Made by a program: the position numbers and the translations under genes
Notes under the pieces: model-generated
Told to the model about the DNA's origin: nothing
The model's database searches: none
Seen by the model: only the letters and a program-made list of their open reading frames with translations
Part shown: piece after piece, positions 1-10,608 of the stretch
Layout: the number at the start of each line of letters is the position of its first letter
How positions within the stretch are numbered: the stretch's first letter is position 1
Origin: Candidatus Bathyarchaeota archaeon
GTDB lineage: Archaea > Thermoproteota > Bathyarchaeia > TCS64
Direction of reading: 5' to 3'
Length of the DNA: 64,000 nt
NCBI GenBank assembly: GCA_018652685.1
Contig: JABIBQ010000073.1
Coordinates: 1-64,000 of the forward strand

Positions 1-84
1 GATGGGGACTGCTTTTTTTCTGATTATGTCTTCGATGTCTGTGGTGAGGATTAGTTTTCGGTTCGTTAGTGTTAACTCTTCCAT
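1..84 (-). CDS. Partial CDS, N-terminal 28 residues only
   Basis: A minus-strand reading frame starts with ATG at position 84 and runs off the left edge after 28 codons. The visible residues begin MEELTLTNRK and continue with a charged, helix-like segment. The family cannot be recognised from so little. A TATA-like box on the same strand (about 109-120) lies 25-35 bases before the start codon. A perfect 18-bp palindrome (88-105) lies between that box and the ATG, which supports a real, regulated gene that may be autoregulated. That last point is inference. Confidence 0.5.
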   Translation of the reverse strand, partial: MEELTLTNRKLILTTDIEDIIRKKAVPI

Positions 85-87
85 ATT

Positions 88-105
88 GTATAAACATGTT
101 TATAC
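88..105. promoter_or_regulatory. Perfect palindrome in divergent promoter, probable operator
   Basis: GTATAAACATGTTTATAC is an exact 18-bp palindrome. It sits just before the leftward start codon at 84 and just after that gene's TATA-like box, so it covers the likely transcription start. In archaea a dimeric repressor bound there would block polymerase recruitment. Part of the signal could be TATA-like sequence on both strands, but an 18-bp perfect dyad exceeds what a TATA box needs. Confidence 0.55.
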
Positions 106-161
106 TTAGTTTATAAATTTATTGACGAGCTAAACACGTACCGTAAATATAATCGACTATA

Positions 162-1004
162 ATGAAAAAAGTCCTCATACTTGTTATTATTGTCTCATTT
201 CTTGTTATACCTCATACGAGTGCCCAATTATCGGGTGCTTGGGTTCAAGACGTTAGATATGAGAGCGACATCAATCCCGGGGAGATCGTGTCAGTTAACG
301 TCACGATCGGTTACTTATTCGACGAAGAGGTAGAGATCAGCCCGGGAATTTACAGCAGAGAACTTGAGGATTGGGTCGTTAATGATTTTGCACAGGTTAC
401 AGGGACAGGCGAGAGTAGTTATATTTTAGAGTTTCCTGCCCCGGGAATCTCGGGAAGCCATGAGTTTGAGGCGAACGTCTACTATTTTATTGAGGGTAAT
501 TGGTACAATTTAGGAATGGGGGCAGTTCAGAACATGACCTTGGAAGTAATGGGAACAGTTACTTCTTTATTTGAATACAATGCGGAGATCGAGGAAGTGC
601 TTTTACCGGAGACCCTTGGATTGAACGAAAATTACCAGTTGGAGGTAACTGTAAGCTATGATTTCGATGAGGAGACGGATATTGTTCTGATAGTCACAGA
701 TCCCAATTCGGGGAATGTTATCGTGGAGACCCAGGACACTCTTGATGGTTCGGGGTCAAATGATTATTCGTTCAATATGACAACTCCCTCAATTTATGGA
801 GTTTACAAAATGGAAGCAATGGTCTCGTATTTCAATGGAATAGAATGGGAAAACTCAGGAGAGAGTGCCGTTTATGAGATAACACAAGAGATAATTGAAC
901 CTGTAATACCACCTTCCAATAATCCGTGGGGCTATGTGGGGATTGGAATACTAATTGTAGGTGTCGCTGGATACTTGTATTATCAGAAAAGTAAAGAAAG
1001 TTAG
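162..1004 (+). CDS. Secreted, membrane-anchored protein with two Ig-like repeats
   Basis: The 280-residue product has a signal peptide at residues 1-21 (charged MKK, hydrophobic core, cleavage expected near HTSA|Q). Two similar extracellular segments of about 110 residues follow, rich in acidic and beta-forming residues and containing related phrases (VTIGYLFDEE and VTVSYDFDEE). A single membrane helix at about residues 253-273 precedes a short basic tail. This is the build of an archaeal type-I surface protein with the bulk outside the cell. No enzyme motif is visible. Its stop codon overlaps the converging flavodoxin gene by 4 bases. Function unknown; a cell-surface binding role is inference. 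Confidence 0.75.
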   Translation: MKKVLILVIIVSFLVIPHTSAQLSGAWVQDVRYESDINPGEIVSVNVTIGYLFDEEVEISPGIYSRELEDWVVNDFAQVTGTGESSYILEFPAPGISGSHEFEANVYYFIEGNWYNLGMGAVQNMTLEVMGTVTSLFEYNAEIEEVLLPETLGLNENYQLEVTVSYDFDEETDIVLIVTDPNSGNVIVETQDTLDGSGSNDYSFNMTTPSIYGVYKMEAMVSYFNGIEWENSGESAVYEITQEIIEPVIPPSNNPWGYVGIGILIVGVAGYLYYQKSKES

Positions 1005-1459
1005 AAGTTCTCGACGAATTCCTTACCGAATTTTTTACATTTCTCCGAATGGGTATCGAAGTTGTATTTAATATCCGAATCAATCATGACTAGGACATCA
1101 TCTGAGACCTCGTAACCAAGCCCCATTATTCTCTCTTTGAGCCTCTCCTCCATGATCCATGCACCATCATACCCGTAACTTCCGAAGACCGCGGCGGGCT
1201 TGTTGTTTAGCTTTCTCTTGTTTGCCTTGATGTAGGTCTCGACGTGCTCAAGGAAATCCTTCATGCCGTTGGATATATCGGCATAATAAACAGGAGATCC
1301 GAAGATAACGCCATCCGCGTCGGCTATAATCGTTAGCGGGAACGCCTCCCCGATTTTCATGACCTCGACTTCAGCGTGCTCGCTTGCACCCTCGGCCAAT
1401 GCTTTGGCCATCTTCTCGGTGTTCCCGGTCTTGCTATCGTATATTACAACTATCTTCAT
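1001..1459 (-). CDS. Flavodoxin family protein
   Basis: The 152-residue protein begins MKIVVIYDSKTGNTEKMAK, the FMN phosphate-binding loop of flavodoxins (T/S-x-T-G-x-T class). Further on are GVIFGSPVYY and a Tyr/Gly-rich segment (FGSYGYDGAW) where flavodoxins contact the isoalloxazine ring. Size and order match a single-domain flavodoxin or the flavodoxin module of FprA-type proteins. The start at 1459 was chosen because an upstream extension of 40 codons is unlike the family. It probably serves as a soluble electron carrier. The gene converges with the surface protein gene, sharing 4 bases. Confidence 0.85.
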   Translation of the reverse strand: MKIVVIYDSKTGNTEKMAKALAEGASEHAEVEVMKIGEAFPLTIIADADGVIFGSPVYYADISNGMKDFLEHVETYIKANKRKLNNKPAAVFGSYGYDGAWIMEERLKERIMGLGYEVSDDVLVMIDSDIKYNFDTHSEKCKKFGKEFVENF

Positions 1460-1508
1460 TTCATCAATCGACCTTTGAAGTGTTACTGAAAAATATCTTA
1501 CTCGGCGG

Positions 1509-1518
1509 TTTATATATA
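1509..1518 (+). promoter_or_regulatory. TATA-like box for radical SAM gene
   Basis: TTTATATATA lies about 28 bases before the GTG start at 1542, the spacing expected when transcription starts at the first base of the start codon. No Shine-Dalgarno sequence is seen, so the mRNA is probably leaderless. This supports the GTG as the real start. Confidence 0.6.
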
Positions 1519-1541
1519 AGTCGACGATCAGCATAACTGTC

Positions 1542-2345
1542 GTGAAAATCGGGGAGACCCCCTGCAAGAGCATCATCAACAGCAGCGGAATCGAAGGAGT
1601 TGATTACGCAGTCAATCCTTACATTGGGTGCGCCCATGCGTGTACGTACTGCTACGCTAAGTTCATGACTAGGTGGTATCACAAGGGTGAGAAGTGGGGC
1701 AGCTTCGTTGACGTGAAAAAGAACGCAAAGGATTGCATGCTTAGAGATGCGGAAAAGAGGAGGAGAGGAGTTATCCTTTTCTCAAGCGTCACGGACGCTT
1801 ATCAGCCAGCTGAGAAGAAGTATGAGATAACAAGAAGCCTGTTAGAGATACTCGTGGACCACGATTTCCCCGTTGAGATCCTCACAAAATCATCTCTCGT
1901 TACGAGAGATCTTGACCTTTTGAGCAGATTCGATGAAGTTGAAGTGGGTTTCACAATTACATCTTTCGACGAGAAGGTCAGGAGGGCGTTTGAGCCTGGG
2001 GCTTCACCCATTGAAGAACGTTTGGATGCTCTGAAGCTGTTCAGCGACGCAGGTATACCGACTTACGCGTTCCTCGGTCCTCTCCTTCCATTCGTCTCAG
2101 AGCTGGGGTTCGAGGACCTACTGAATAGGCTGGCCTCGTCTGTGGGTCGGGTAATCGTCGACAGGCTGAATATCAAAGCGGGTAACTGGAAAAACATCGA
2201 GGCAACGCTGGAGGTACATTACCCTGAGATACTTGATGAGTTTAAGGAGGCGTCGAGGGAGCCATCCGTTTACTATGACTTGCTAAGGGGAAAGGTAAGG
2301 CGGATACTAGACGAGAGGGCTATCCCCCACGATATACTTTTTTAG
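1542..2345 (+). CDS. Radical SAM protein, spore-photolyase-like (SplB/COG1533 type)
   Basis: The 267-residue protein carries CAHACTYCYAKF near residues 29-40, the CxxxCxxC [4Fe-4S]/SAM signature in the context typical of the SplB-like group. It is preceded by GVDYAVNPYIGC, also characteristic. The rest looks like the partial TIM barrel (SSVTDAYQPAEKK, ILTKSSLVTRDLDLL). Archaeal members are commonly annotated as DNA repair photolyase-like, but the substrate of most is unknown. The start is GTG, supported by a TATA box 28 bases upstream. The last 4 bases overlap the converging VOC gene. Confidence 0.85.
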   Translation: MKIGETPCKSIINSSGIEGVDYAVNPYIGCAHACTYCYAKFMTRWYHKGEKWGSFVDVKKNAKDCMLRDAEKRRRGVILFSSVTDAYQPAEKKYEITRSLLEILVDHDFPVEILTKSSLVTRDLDLLSRFDEVEVGFTITSFDEKVRRAFEPGASPIEERLDALKLFSDAGIPTYAFLGPLLPFVSELGFEDLLNRLASSVGRVIVDRLNIKAGNWKNIEATLEVHYPEILDEFKEASREPSVYYDLLRGKVRRILDERAIPHDILF

Positions 2346-2707
2346 TCCTTGAAGGGCGTCTCGCAGACCTCGATGTCGTGGCCGCTTGGGTCTGTGAAAT
2401 TAACCAGCCGCTTACCCGGACCAAGGCTCATCTCCCAGTAATCGAGCCCCAATGTCTTCAATTTCACGATGAATCCGTCATAATCCCTCGTGTGAACTCC
2501 AAAATGGTTGTATTTTCCTTCCCCTGGTGTTCCAGGTACATCGCTCTGCTTGAGTTGGAGGAGGGCGCCCCCCATGTCCATGTGTACGATGTGGATTCCG
2601 TGATCGTAGAGCCTGCTGTGGACTGTGAACCCGAATAGGGTCTCGTAGAAGCTTACCGCCTCGTCAAGGTCCGTGACGTACACTCCAACGTGGTCTAAGG
2701 TGTTCAT
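2342..2707 (-). CDS. VOC superfamily protein (glyoxalase/bleomycin-resistance/dioxygenase fold)
   Basis: The 121-residue protein opens with LDHVGVYVTDLDEAVSFYE, the first beta-alpha-beta unit of VOC proteins with its metal-ligand His. A second half contains KYNHFGVHTRDYDGF and ends DPSGHDIEVCE, matching the second unit with its terminal Glu ligand. The length fits a single VOC protein that dimerises. The exact reaction (lactoylglutathione lyase, methylmalonyl-CoA epimerase or other) cannot be told from sequence alone. No partner gene is co-transcribed with certainty; PPDK lies upstream of it on the right in the same orientation, 48 bases away. Confidence 0.85.
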   Translation of the reverse strand: MNTLDHVGVYVTDLDEAVSFYETLFGFTVHSRLYDHGIHIVHMDMGGALLQLKQSDVPGTPGEGKYNHFGVHTRDYDGFIVKLKTLGLDYWEMSLGPGKRLVNFTDPSGHDIEVCETPFKD

Positions 2708-2755
2708 ATAGACTAGTCGGGTTTCTAATATTTAGAATAAATGAGGGAGAAAGGG

Positions 2756-5539
<2,784 letters not shown>

Positions 5540-5857
5540 TTTTAAATTCTCCTGTTAGGTTTGAGGATGCATTTCACGCTTTTACCAGTTGCGCTTGACG
5601 GACGTGGAAAGGTGCTTGCACCAAGTAACCTGACATAAACGCGCGTCTACCCTCATTTCACTCATATCGTGAAGGATTCTGAAGTGGAGGGGTTAAAGTT
5701 GATAGGATCGTTCTCGATGAGATAACGGGCAAGGCCCCAGGGAGGACCGATTATTAATATCATGAAACAGTTTAGAAATGAGTGCGAAATAGGCATATTT
5801 TCTTTATACTAATAGTCTAGCATATTTTAAATAATAATCAATAGTATTTTTCTCGCA
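5540..5857. promoter_or_regulatory. 318-bp divergent intergenic region, ppdK / MFS
   Basis: Leftward, an AGGAGA ribosome site directly precedes the ppdK TTG start. The following 11 bases AGGAGAATTTA are identical to the EF-1A leader. A 22-bp element with an inverted repeat lies at 5615-5636. Rightward, an A/T-rich stretch at 5819-5834 (CATATTTTAAATAAT) is a good TATA box for the MFS start at 5858. I see no RNA gene or convincing small ORF here. Confidence 0.6.
5615..5636 (-). promoter_or_regulatory. Recurrent CTTG-N3-CAAG element upstream of ppdK
   Basis: On the plus strand this reads CTTGCACCAAGTAACCTGA followed by CAT. It matches 18335-18356 at 20 of 22 positions and a weaker copy at 18405-18425. 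The core CTTG-CAC-CAAG is a short inverted repeat, as expected for a dimeric regulator. It lies 76 bases upstream of the ppdK start, a position that suits an activator. Confidence 0.4.
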
Positions 5858-7054
5858 ATGGACGCAAACCAAAATCGTATGGTGGACATAGTTAGGGCAG
5901 CTATAGTTGTCTCGTTTAGTAACTTGGGTGATTCTCTGCTATACGTAGCCCTTCCTTTGATATATTCCTCTTTTGGGTTGAATCTTGTCCAGGTTGGGAT
6001 ACTGCTGAGCGCAAACCGGTTGGTGCGTTTTGCGTCCAACACCTTGGCGGGGTATGTTTACGGAATAAAACCGTTGAAATGGGTGCTTGTAACTTCCATT
6101 ATCGCTGCATTCTTTATCAATTTGAGTTACGGGTACATCGGTGGCTTCCTGCCGTTTCTTACCATGAGGTTACTGTGGGGAATAACTTGGTCCTTCCTCA
6201 GGCTGGGTGGATATCTCTCGGTTGTCTCCTTCTCGGACGAATTTAACAGGGGGCGATACATGGGGGTTTACCAGTCAATATCAAGCATCGGGTTCCTCTC
6301 AGGGGGATTGGTGGGAGGAGTACTCCTTGATTCATGGGGGTTCACTTCAGCGAACCTGCTATTAGCATTAGGTACCTTCCTGGTCATCCCAATCGCGTTT
6401 AGCCTGACAGACAAAAGATTGGATGTAACCCAACCTGAGTATGTTCATAAATTCAATATTCGTACATTACTCGGGAACTCTGAGCTATTCAGTATCGGCG
6501 TAGGGGTGATGCTTACAAGGCTCTTCCTGGGTAGCCTGATCTCCTCCACTCTTTCACTTTATCTCATAGAGATATTGGGATCCGAAGGGATCACTTTCCT
6601 TGGTTGGAACGTAGGGATAGCATCTCTTACTGGGATCCTCCTTTCATTCAGGATATTCATCAAGTTCCTGCTGGGTCCAGTCATTGGTGTTTTGTCCGAT
6701 AAGTTCGGTGGCCAAAGAACAATGGGCATTCTCTTTGTATCTGGTTCAGCCAGCCTTATGATGTTGGCAATCAGTCAATCCCTTGGTATCATCACTATGG
6801 CAGTAATCCTGTCGTTCTTATCTGATGCAGGATTGGGGGTTGTACTAGCCTCACAAGTAAGTGATATGGTAGAAACAGGGGATGCAGATAGCAAGTTCAC
6901 CCTGAGCGCGTTTACTAACTGGATTGATATCGGATCTGCCTTGGGCCCGTTAGTGATCTTTAGTCTAATCAGTAAGATTTCTTTCAACTCGATCTTCGTG
7001 AGCGCATCAGCAGTTCTTTTACTGTATGCTCTTGTTATACGAAAGGCACTCTGA
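5858..7054 (+). CDS. Major facilitator superfamily transporter
   Basis: The 398-residue hydrophobic protein has about 12 predicted membrane helices in two six-helix halves. The loop between helices 2 and 3 lacks a strong GxxxDRxGRR motif, but the equivalent loop in the second half reads GVLSDKFGGQRTMG, the classic MFS loop. The central cytoplasmic loop is near residues 185-210 (TDKRLDVTQPEY). The substrate cannot be inferred. A TATA-like box at about 5820-5834 lies roughly 30 bases upstream of the ATG, so the transcript is probably leaderless and the gene stands alone. Confidence 0.85.
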   Translation: MDANQNRMVDIVRAAIVVSFSNLGDSLLYVALPLIYSSFGLNLVQVGILLSANRLVRFASNTLAGYVYGIKPLKWVLVTSIIAAFFINLSYGYIGGFLPFLTMRLLWGITWSFLRLGGYLSVVSFSDEFNRGRYMGVYQSISSIGFLSGGLVGGVLLDSWGFTSANLLLALGTFLVIPIAFSLTDKRLDVTQPEYVHKFNIRTLLGNSELFSIGVGVMLTRLFLGSLISSTLSLYLIEILGSEGITFLGWNVGIASLTGILLSFRIFIKFLLGPVIGVLSDKFGGQRTMGILFVSGSASLMMLAISQSLGIITMAVILSFLSDAGLGVVLASQVSDMVETGDADSKFTLSAFTNWIDIGSALGPLVIFSLISKISFNSIFVSASAVLLLYALVIRKAL

Positions 7055-7150
7055 TCTTTGGCATCGGTATATAGTTAGATAAAATAACTGAGCTAACTCC
7101 CTAATTCGGAAATTTTATCTGTTCACCATCTGGTTGGGCTCGAACTACTC

Positions 7151-7171
7151 GTGCGCACCGGTGCAACACAT
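7151..7171. promoter_or_regulatory. Cluster of overlapping short palindromes
   Basis: GTGCGCAC (7151-7158), GCACCGGTGC (7155-7164) and CACATGTG (7167-7174 region) are self-complementary and overlap or abut. They lie just before an A/T-rich TATA-like stretch (7178-7190) of the flavoprotein gene that starts at 7220. Repeated GTGC half-sites suggest a regulator binding site. This is pattern evidence only. Confidence 0.3.
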
Positions 7172-7219
7172 GTGCCTAAAATAATTTAACTAGCCTTGAT
7201 ATTCTACAAGGGACTAAAA

Positions 7220-7864
7220 ATGAAGATTATTGGGTTCAGTGCAGGTGTAGTGGGCCGTGACTCAAACACTGACAGGATAGTCAAGTCAATTATGGAGAAA
7301 AGCGGCTATGATCCTGAATTCATTAAACTCACTGATGTGGACTTCTCAGCCTGCAAGGGGTGCTCCTGGCTCTGCGCCAAACCACAGGTGTGCCTGCTTG
7401 ATGACGACCTGTTGCCCTACTATCAGAAGGTAAGAGAAGCCGACGCAATAGTCCTGGGAAGTCCGATCCATCATGGTACTATATCCGCCACTATGACGGC
7501 TTTCATATCCCGTTTATGGGGGTTCCGCCACGTAGACTTCGCTATCAAGGACAAACCCTTCGTGCTAGCCATATGTGGCATAGGGCATTGGGAAGACACT
7601 GCTGAAGAGGATTTCCGCAAGAAACTCCGGTCTTACAGGGTAAAAATCGTGGACGTTGTCCGTCACAGTTCTGTAATCCCACCCTGTTATAGGTGTGGTC
7701 GTCATCAGGAATGTTCAATCGGCGGCGCACACTCGATATGGGGTGACGACGCTCATTCTTTGACAATCACCCCAGAACTCTTTAGTAGATGGGAAAATGA
7801 CAAAGAAACCGTCCAAAAAATTGAAGCTATCGCTGAGAAGATTAAAAACATAATTAGGTTGTAA
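7220..7864 (+). CDS. Iron-sulfur flavoprotein / NADPH-dependent FMN reductase family
   Basis: The 214-residue protein starts MKIIGFSAGVVGRDSNTDR, the FMN-binding loop of the flavodoxin-like NADPH-FMN reductase group. It then shows CKGCSWLCAKPQVC (C-x2-C-x3-C-x5-C) at about residues 51-64, resembling the compact cluster motif of archaeal iron-sulfur flavoproteins (Isf). LGSPIHHGTISATMTAFI is the expected second flavin segment. A second Cys group, CYRCGRHQEC, lies near residues 158-167. The start at 7220 was chosen over one 8 codons upstream because the family begins at the beta-strand MKIIGF. Likely role: electron transfer or reduction of oxidants. It overlaps the converging membrane protein gene by 11 bases. 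Confidence 0.8.
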   Translation: MKIIGFSAGVVGRDSNTDRIVKSIMEKSGYDPEFIKLTDVDFSACKGCSWLCAKPQVCLLDDDLLPYYQKVREADAIVLGSPIHHGTISATMTAFISRLWGFRHVDFAIKDKPFVLAICGIGHWEDTAEEDFRKKLRSYRVKIVDVVRHSSVIPPCYRCGRHQECSIGGAHSIWGDDAHSLTITPELFSRWENDKETVQKIEAIAEKIKNIIRL

Positions 7865-8291
7865 TGAGAGACCACGCCAAAACAATGGCGAACAACCCGA
7901 TGAAACCGGCAATCATAATTCCAAGCGTTTTCGAGTAACCTGGTGGCGTGATATACCCCTCTTCATCCAGTGACCTGATAATTGGGTATAACCGCCAGTA
8001 AAATGATGATATAGAACCAATCATCGCTACGGTGGTTAACAGTTTAGTTGACTCTGCTGCGGTCATTAGAATAACCGAAAGCAGGGAGATGAAAATCAGT
8101 TTTGTCCCAGCTACCCAGTACACCAGGTAGCGGACAAACTGGTGCATCTCCAGGTCAGTCTTTGATTTTTCCCAGGCATTAAACACGCCCAACCCGTTAC
8201 CCATCTGTGATCCAGGATTAAAATACAGAGTCAGTACGTTCAGGCTTTCAAGAATAATGAAAAAGATTATGCCGATGGATAATATGTTCAT
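7854..8291 (-). CDS. Small integral membrane protein, unknown function
   Basis: The 145-residue product has four hydrophobic segments: about residues 1-22, 62-82, 88-105 and 123-143. No motif is recognised. A GTG start at 8324 would add 11 residues. I prefer the ATG at 8291 because a TATA-like sequence on this strand (8331-8339) would place transcription start between the two. The 3' end overlaps the flavoprotein gene by 11 bases in convergent orientation. Confidence 0.6.
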   Translation of the reverse strand: MNILSIGIIFFIILESLNVLTLYFNPGSQMGNGLGVFNAWEKSKTDLEMHQFVRYLVYWVAGTKLIFISLLSVILMTAAESTKLLTTVAMIGSISSFYWRLYPIIRSLDEEGYITPPGYSKTLGIMIAGFIGLFAIVLAWSLITT

Positions 8292-8410
8292 TTTTTGTCC
8301 GCTCTTCCATATTGAGTTGTTCACTTAAGGATATAGTATGTTTGTCCAATGGTGCAGGGAGTGGAATTCCAACTCTACTGCTAGTGTTGATATCACCACC
8401 TCTCTGTCAA

Positions 8411-8420
8411 ACATTATATC
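8411..8420 (+). promoter_or_regulatory. TATA-like box for PLP enzyme gene
   Basis: ACATTATATC lies about 28 bases before the ATG at 8444. It supports that ATG rather than in-frame starts farther upstream, and suggests a leaderless mRNA. Confidence 0.5.
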
Positions 8421-8443
8421 ACAAGTTCCCCGTAACATTGTAC

Positions 8444-9412
8444 ATGATTATCTCTACTCCTGGTTCTTATCGACCGAATTTAGAAGAGTTCAAGAAAGCA
8501 TCCCAACGGATACAGGACATTGCAATCCGAACTCAGTTAATACCCCTCAGATGGTATGAGGAGGATCCAAGGATACTGCTAAAACCGGAGATGCTTCAGC
8601 CCATTGGAAGCTACAAGATCAGGGGAGTCTACAACTGGGTAAAAAAACTCAGCCCGGATCAGAGGGCAAAGGGAATATCCACGGCGAGTTCAGGGAACAT
8701 GGCGCAGGCTGTAGCCTATACTGCAAAGCAGTTCAACATACCGTCCAGGACAATCGTGTTTGAAACAACGCCTCAAACCAAGATTGACTCGATTCTCAAG
8801 TACGGCGGTGAAGTTGTGAAGAAAACCTTTGAGGGATGGGTCGATTACACTATCAACCCGGACGAGGATCGTAATTTCATCCACCCTCTTGAGGAATTCG
8901 GGCTGGTTGATGGGCACGGGACAATCGGCTTAGAGATCATGGAAGAAGCTCCCGACACTGAGACGATTTACGTCGCCCTTGGTGCAGGATTCCTTGGAGC
9001 TGGGATTGCATTAGCTGCCAAGGCTATGAATCCCTCAGTGAAGGTTGTTGGGGTCAACTCAGAAAGCTCACCGCACTTTTACGAGTGTTTGAAACAAGGG
9101 AGAGTGGTGGATACTCATATGAAACCCACTCTTTCAGATGGCAGTGCAATCAACCTTGGAGCCTTCCCCAACACTAGTGAAGTTTTACGGTTGGTTGAGG
9201 AGACTATCGACGATGTGGTTCTAGTCTCTGAGGAAAAGATAGCGAATGCGATTAGATATCTTGCCCTTGAGAACAAGCTTGTCGCCGAAGGTGCTGGTGC
9301 CATATGCCTGGCTGCAGCCCTAAACACTCCGGTTGAGGAACGGGGAAAAACAGTTTGTGTCTTAACTGGTGGAAGCATAGATGCAGGAAAACTAGTGAAG
9401 ATTCTGAAATAG
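8444..9412 (+). CDS. Threonine dehydratase / serine racemase-like PLP enzyme
   Basis: The 322-residue protein belongs to fold-type II PLP enzymes. LQPIGSYKIRGVYNW near residue 45 contains the S-x-K-x-R-G motif with the Schiff-base lysine. STASSGNMAQAVAYTAKQF is the substrate/phosphate loop (SSGN). A Gly-rich stretch, ALGAGFLGAGIALA, corresponds to the usual GGGGL phosphate-binding loop in altered form, which may shift substrate range. LTGGSIDAG closes the cofactor site. No ACT regulatory domain is present, so it resembles catabolic or racemase-type members. A second related enzyme lies at 42984. Substrate not assigned. Confidence 0.85.
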   Translation: MIISTPGSYRPNLEEFKKASQRIQDIAIRTQLIPLRWYEEDPRILLKPEMLQPIGSYKIRGVYNWVKKLSPDQRAKGISTASSGNMAQAVAYTAKQFNIPSRTIVFETTPQTKIDSILKYGGEVVKKTFEGWVDYTINPDEDRNFIHPLEEFGLVDGHGTIGLEIMEEAPDTETIYVALGAGFLGAGIALAAKAMNPSVKVVGVNSESSPHFYECLKQGRVVDTHMKPTLSDGSAINLGAFPNTSEVLRLVEETIDDVVLVSEEKIANAIRYLALENKLVAEGAGAICLAAALNTPVEERGKTVCVLTGGSIDAGKLVKILK

Positions 9413-9542
9413 AATCGTATATTTTATCCTCAATTCCAGATTGGGGTCAAACCTCACTGCCAGTAACGACGTCATCAGTTTTTATCCCCATCCATCGGGC
9501 CTGTTCGTCGAATCAATATAGGGCGGCGTAGTATCTCTGGGC

Positions 9543-9899
9543 ATGAAGCGTATCGAGTTTGTATCCGACAGATTAGTTGAACAGATAATCGAGGGAAAGA
9601 AAATGGCGAGCGTAGTCCTTCTCGAAGAGGTTGATATTAACGAGGACGAGTACAACCACGCGTTGGTGGTCGGGCACTATTACGAAGTCTATGACAACCA
9701 TAGAAACCCTCGATGCGTGATAAGGATCAACGGAATGGAGCTTTGCAGGTGGGATGATATACCTGAACGGCTGTGGAAGGGCGAGACCAATAAAGACGCT
9801 GATGAGTTCAAGGCAGACCATGTTGATTACTTTGAAGACCCACAGGATGATTTTGAGTTCATAGCATACTATTTCCACCTTGTCACTTCGAATAAATAA
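9543..9899 (+). CDS. ASCH-domain protein
   Basis: The 118-residue protein has the ASCH layout: an early EGKKMAS (the conserved GxKxxx motif after the first helix) and a strand with VVGHYYEVYDN. It then has RCVIRINGMELCRWDDIPERLW, typical of the beta-barrel that sits near PUA-like folds, and an acidic tail region. ASCH proteins are thought to bind RNA or nucleotides; some bacterial members are amidohydrolases of modified cytidine. A TATA-like AATATAG about 28 bases upstream supports this start. Single gene, no operon partner. Confidence 0.75.
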   Translation: MKRIEFVSDRLVEQIIEGKKMASVVLLEEVDINEDEYNHALVVGHYYEVYDNHRNPRCVIRINGMELCRWDDIPERLWKGETNKDADEFKADHVDYFEDPQDDFEFIAYYFHLVTSNK

Positions 9900-9996
9900 C
9901 ATGCTTAGTATTGGATTCTACACACACTTTTGGTGGAGATATCACATATCTAAATAGATTTTTTATCCTCACGCGTGCACTACTTTCAAAAGGAAA

Positions 9997-10365
9997 TTAT
10001 ATCAAACTTGACGCCAGCTTCCCCAGATATATGCCTGCTAGGCAGAGGATATTGTTCAGTGCAAGGTTTGCCAAGAAGAGAAAGTTCTGATTCTCCTCTA
10101 CGAGCCTGAATGTCTCAAGACTGAAAGTTGACATGGTGGTGAAGGCACCGAGCATTCCCACGGTCAGGAACAATCTTGACGATTCGGGCAGGACGATTGA
10201 TTTCTCCGCGCTGTAAGTGATGAAGCTCAGTGTGAAGGACCCAAGAATGTTGACGCCCAGGGTACCGAGTGGGACCCGGGAGGGGCCCTGGAGGGCCGTG
10301 GAAAGTATGAACCTGAACACCGCGCCGATAAAGCCCCCGAGGCCTACGTAGAGTATGGCGTACAC
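9997..10365 (-). CDS. crcB: Fluoride channel CrcB/FluC
   Basis: The 122-residue protein has four membrane helices and begins with the family opening GLGGFIGAVFRFILS. The signature GAFTTMSTFSLET, matching the family's G-F-T-T-x-S-T-F-S that lines the fluoride pore, is at about residues 75-87, with the preceding G-x-LG. Fluc channels act as antiparallel dimers exporting fluoride. The start is GTG, with AGGGGT about 7 bases before it. I looked for a fluoride riboswitch upstream and did not find its conserved core. Confidence 0.93.
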   Translation of the reverse strand: MYAILYVGLGGFIGAVFRFILSTALQGPSRVPLGTLGVNILGSFTLSFITYSAEKSIVLPESSRLFLTVGMLGAFTTMSTFSLETFRLVEENQNFLFLANLALNNILCLAGIYLGKLASSLI

Positions 10366-10570
10366 GATTTTTACCCCTGATGCCCCTAATTTTGGGCGTA
10401 TAGAGTATAAACCTGCGTATTGATGGCGATAATTGATAGTATATATTTTATTTTGGTGTAAATATCACCTAATTATTAATTTGGGTTCAAATTATAACGC
10501 ATATCCAGTAAAAAAGGATGATTCTCACCTGTTGAGAGCAAAGAAGCCCTATAAATGCCTCGATTCCCAA

Positions 10571-10580
10571 ACAGTTATAT
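10571..10580 (+). promoter_or_regulatory. TATA-like box for tfb
   Basis: A GTTATATG core lies about 33 bases before the GTG start at 10609. A second TATA-like CTATAAATG is at 10550-10558. Either could serve; the nearer one gives leaderless spacing. Confidence 0.4.
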
Positions 10581-10608
10581 GTGATTATTCGGCTCTTCTC
10601 TTAATCTC

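Noticed and set aside
5695-5760. Short frame reading VDRIVLDEITGKAPGRTDY before the MFS gene
   Set aside because: Only about 23 codons between two stops and no start codon; too short to call.
7130-7165. tRNA T-arm-like sequence GGGCTCGAACTAC
   Set aside because: No acceptor stem, anticodon arm or CCA-proximal pairing can be built around it.
10366-10608. Fluoride riboswitch upstream of crcB
   Set aside because: I looked on the minus strand for the GGCGATG...CCGCC pseudoknot core; only GGGGCATCAGGGG is present, which does not fit.
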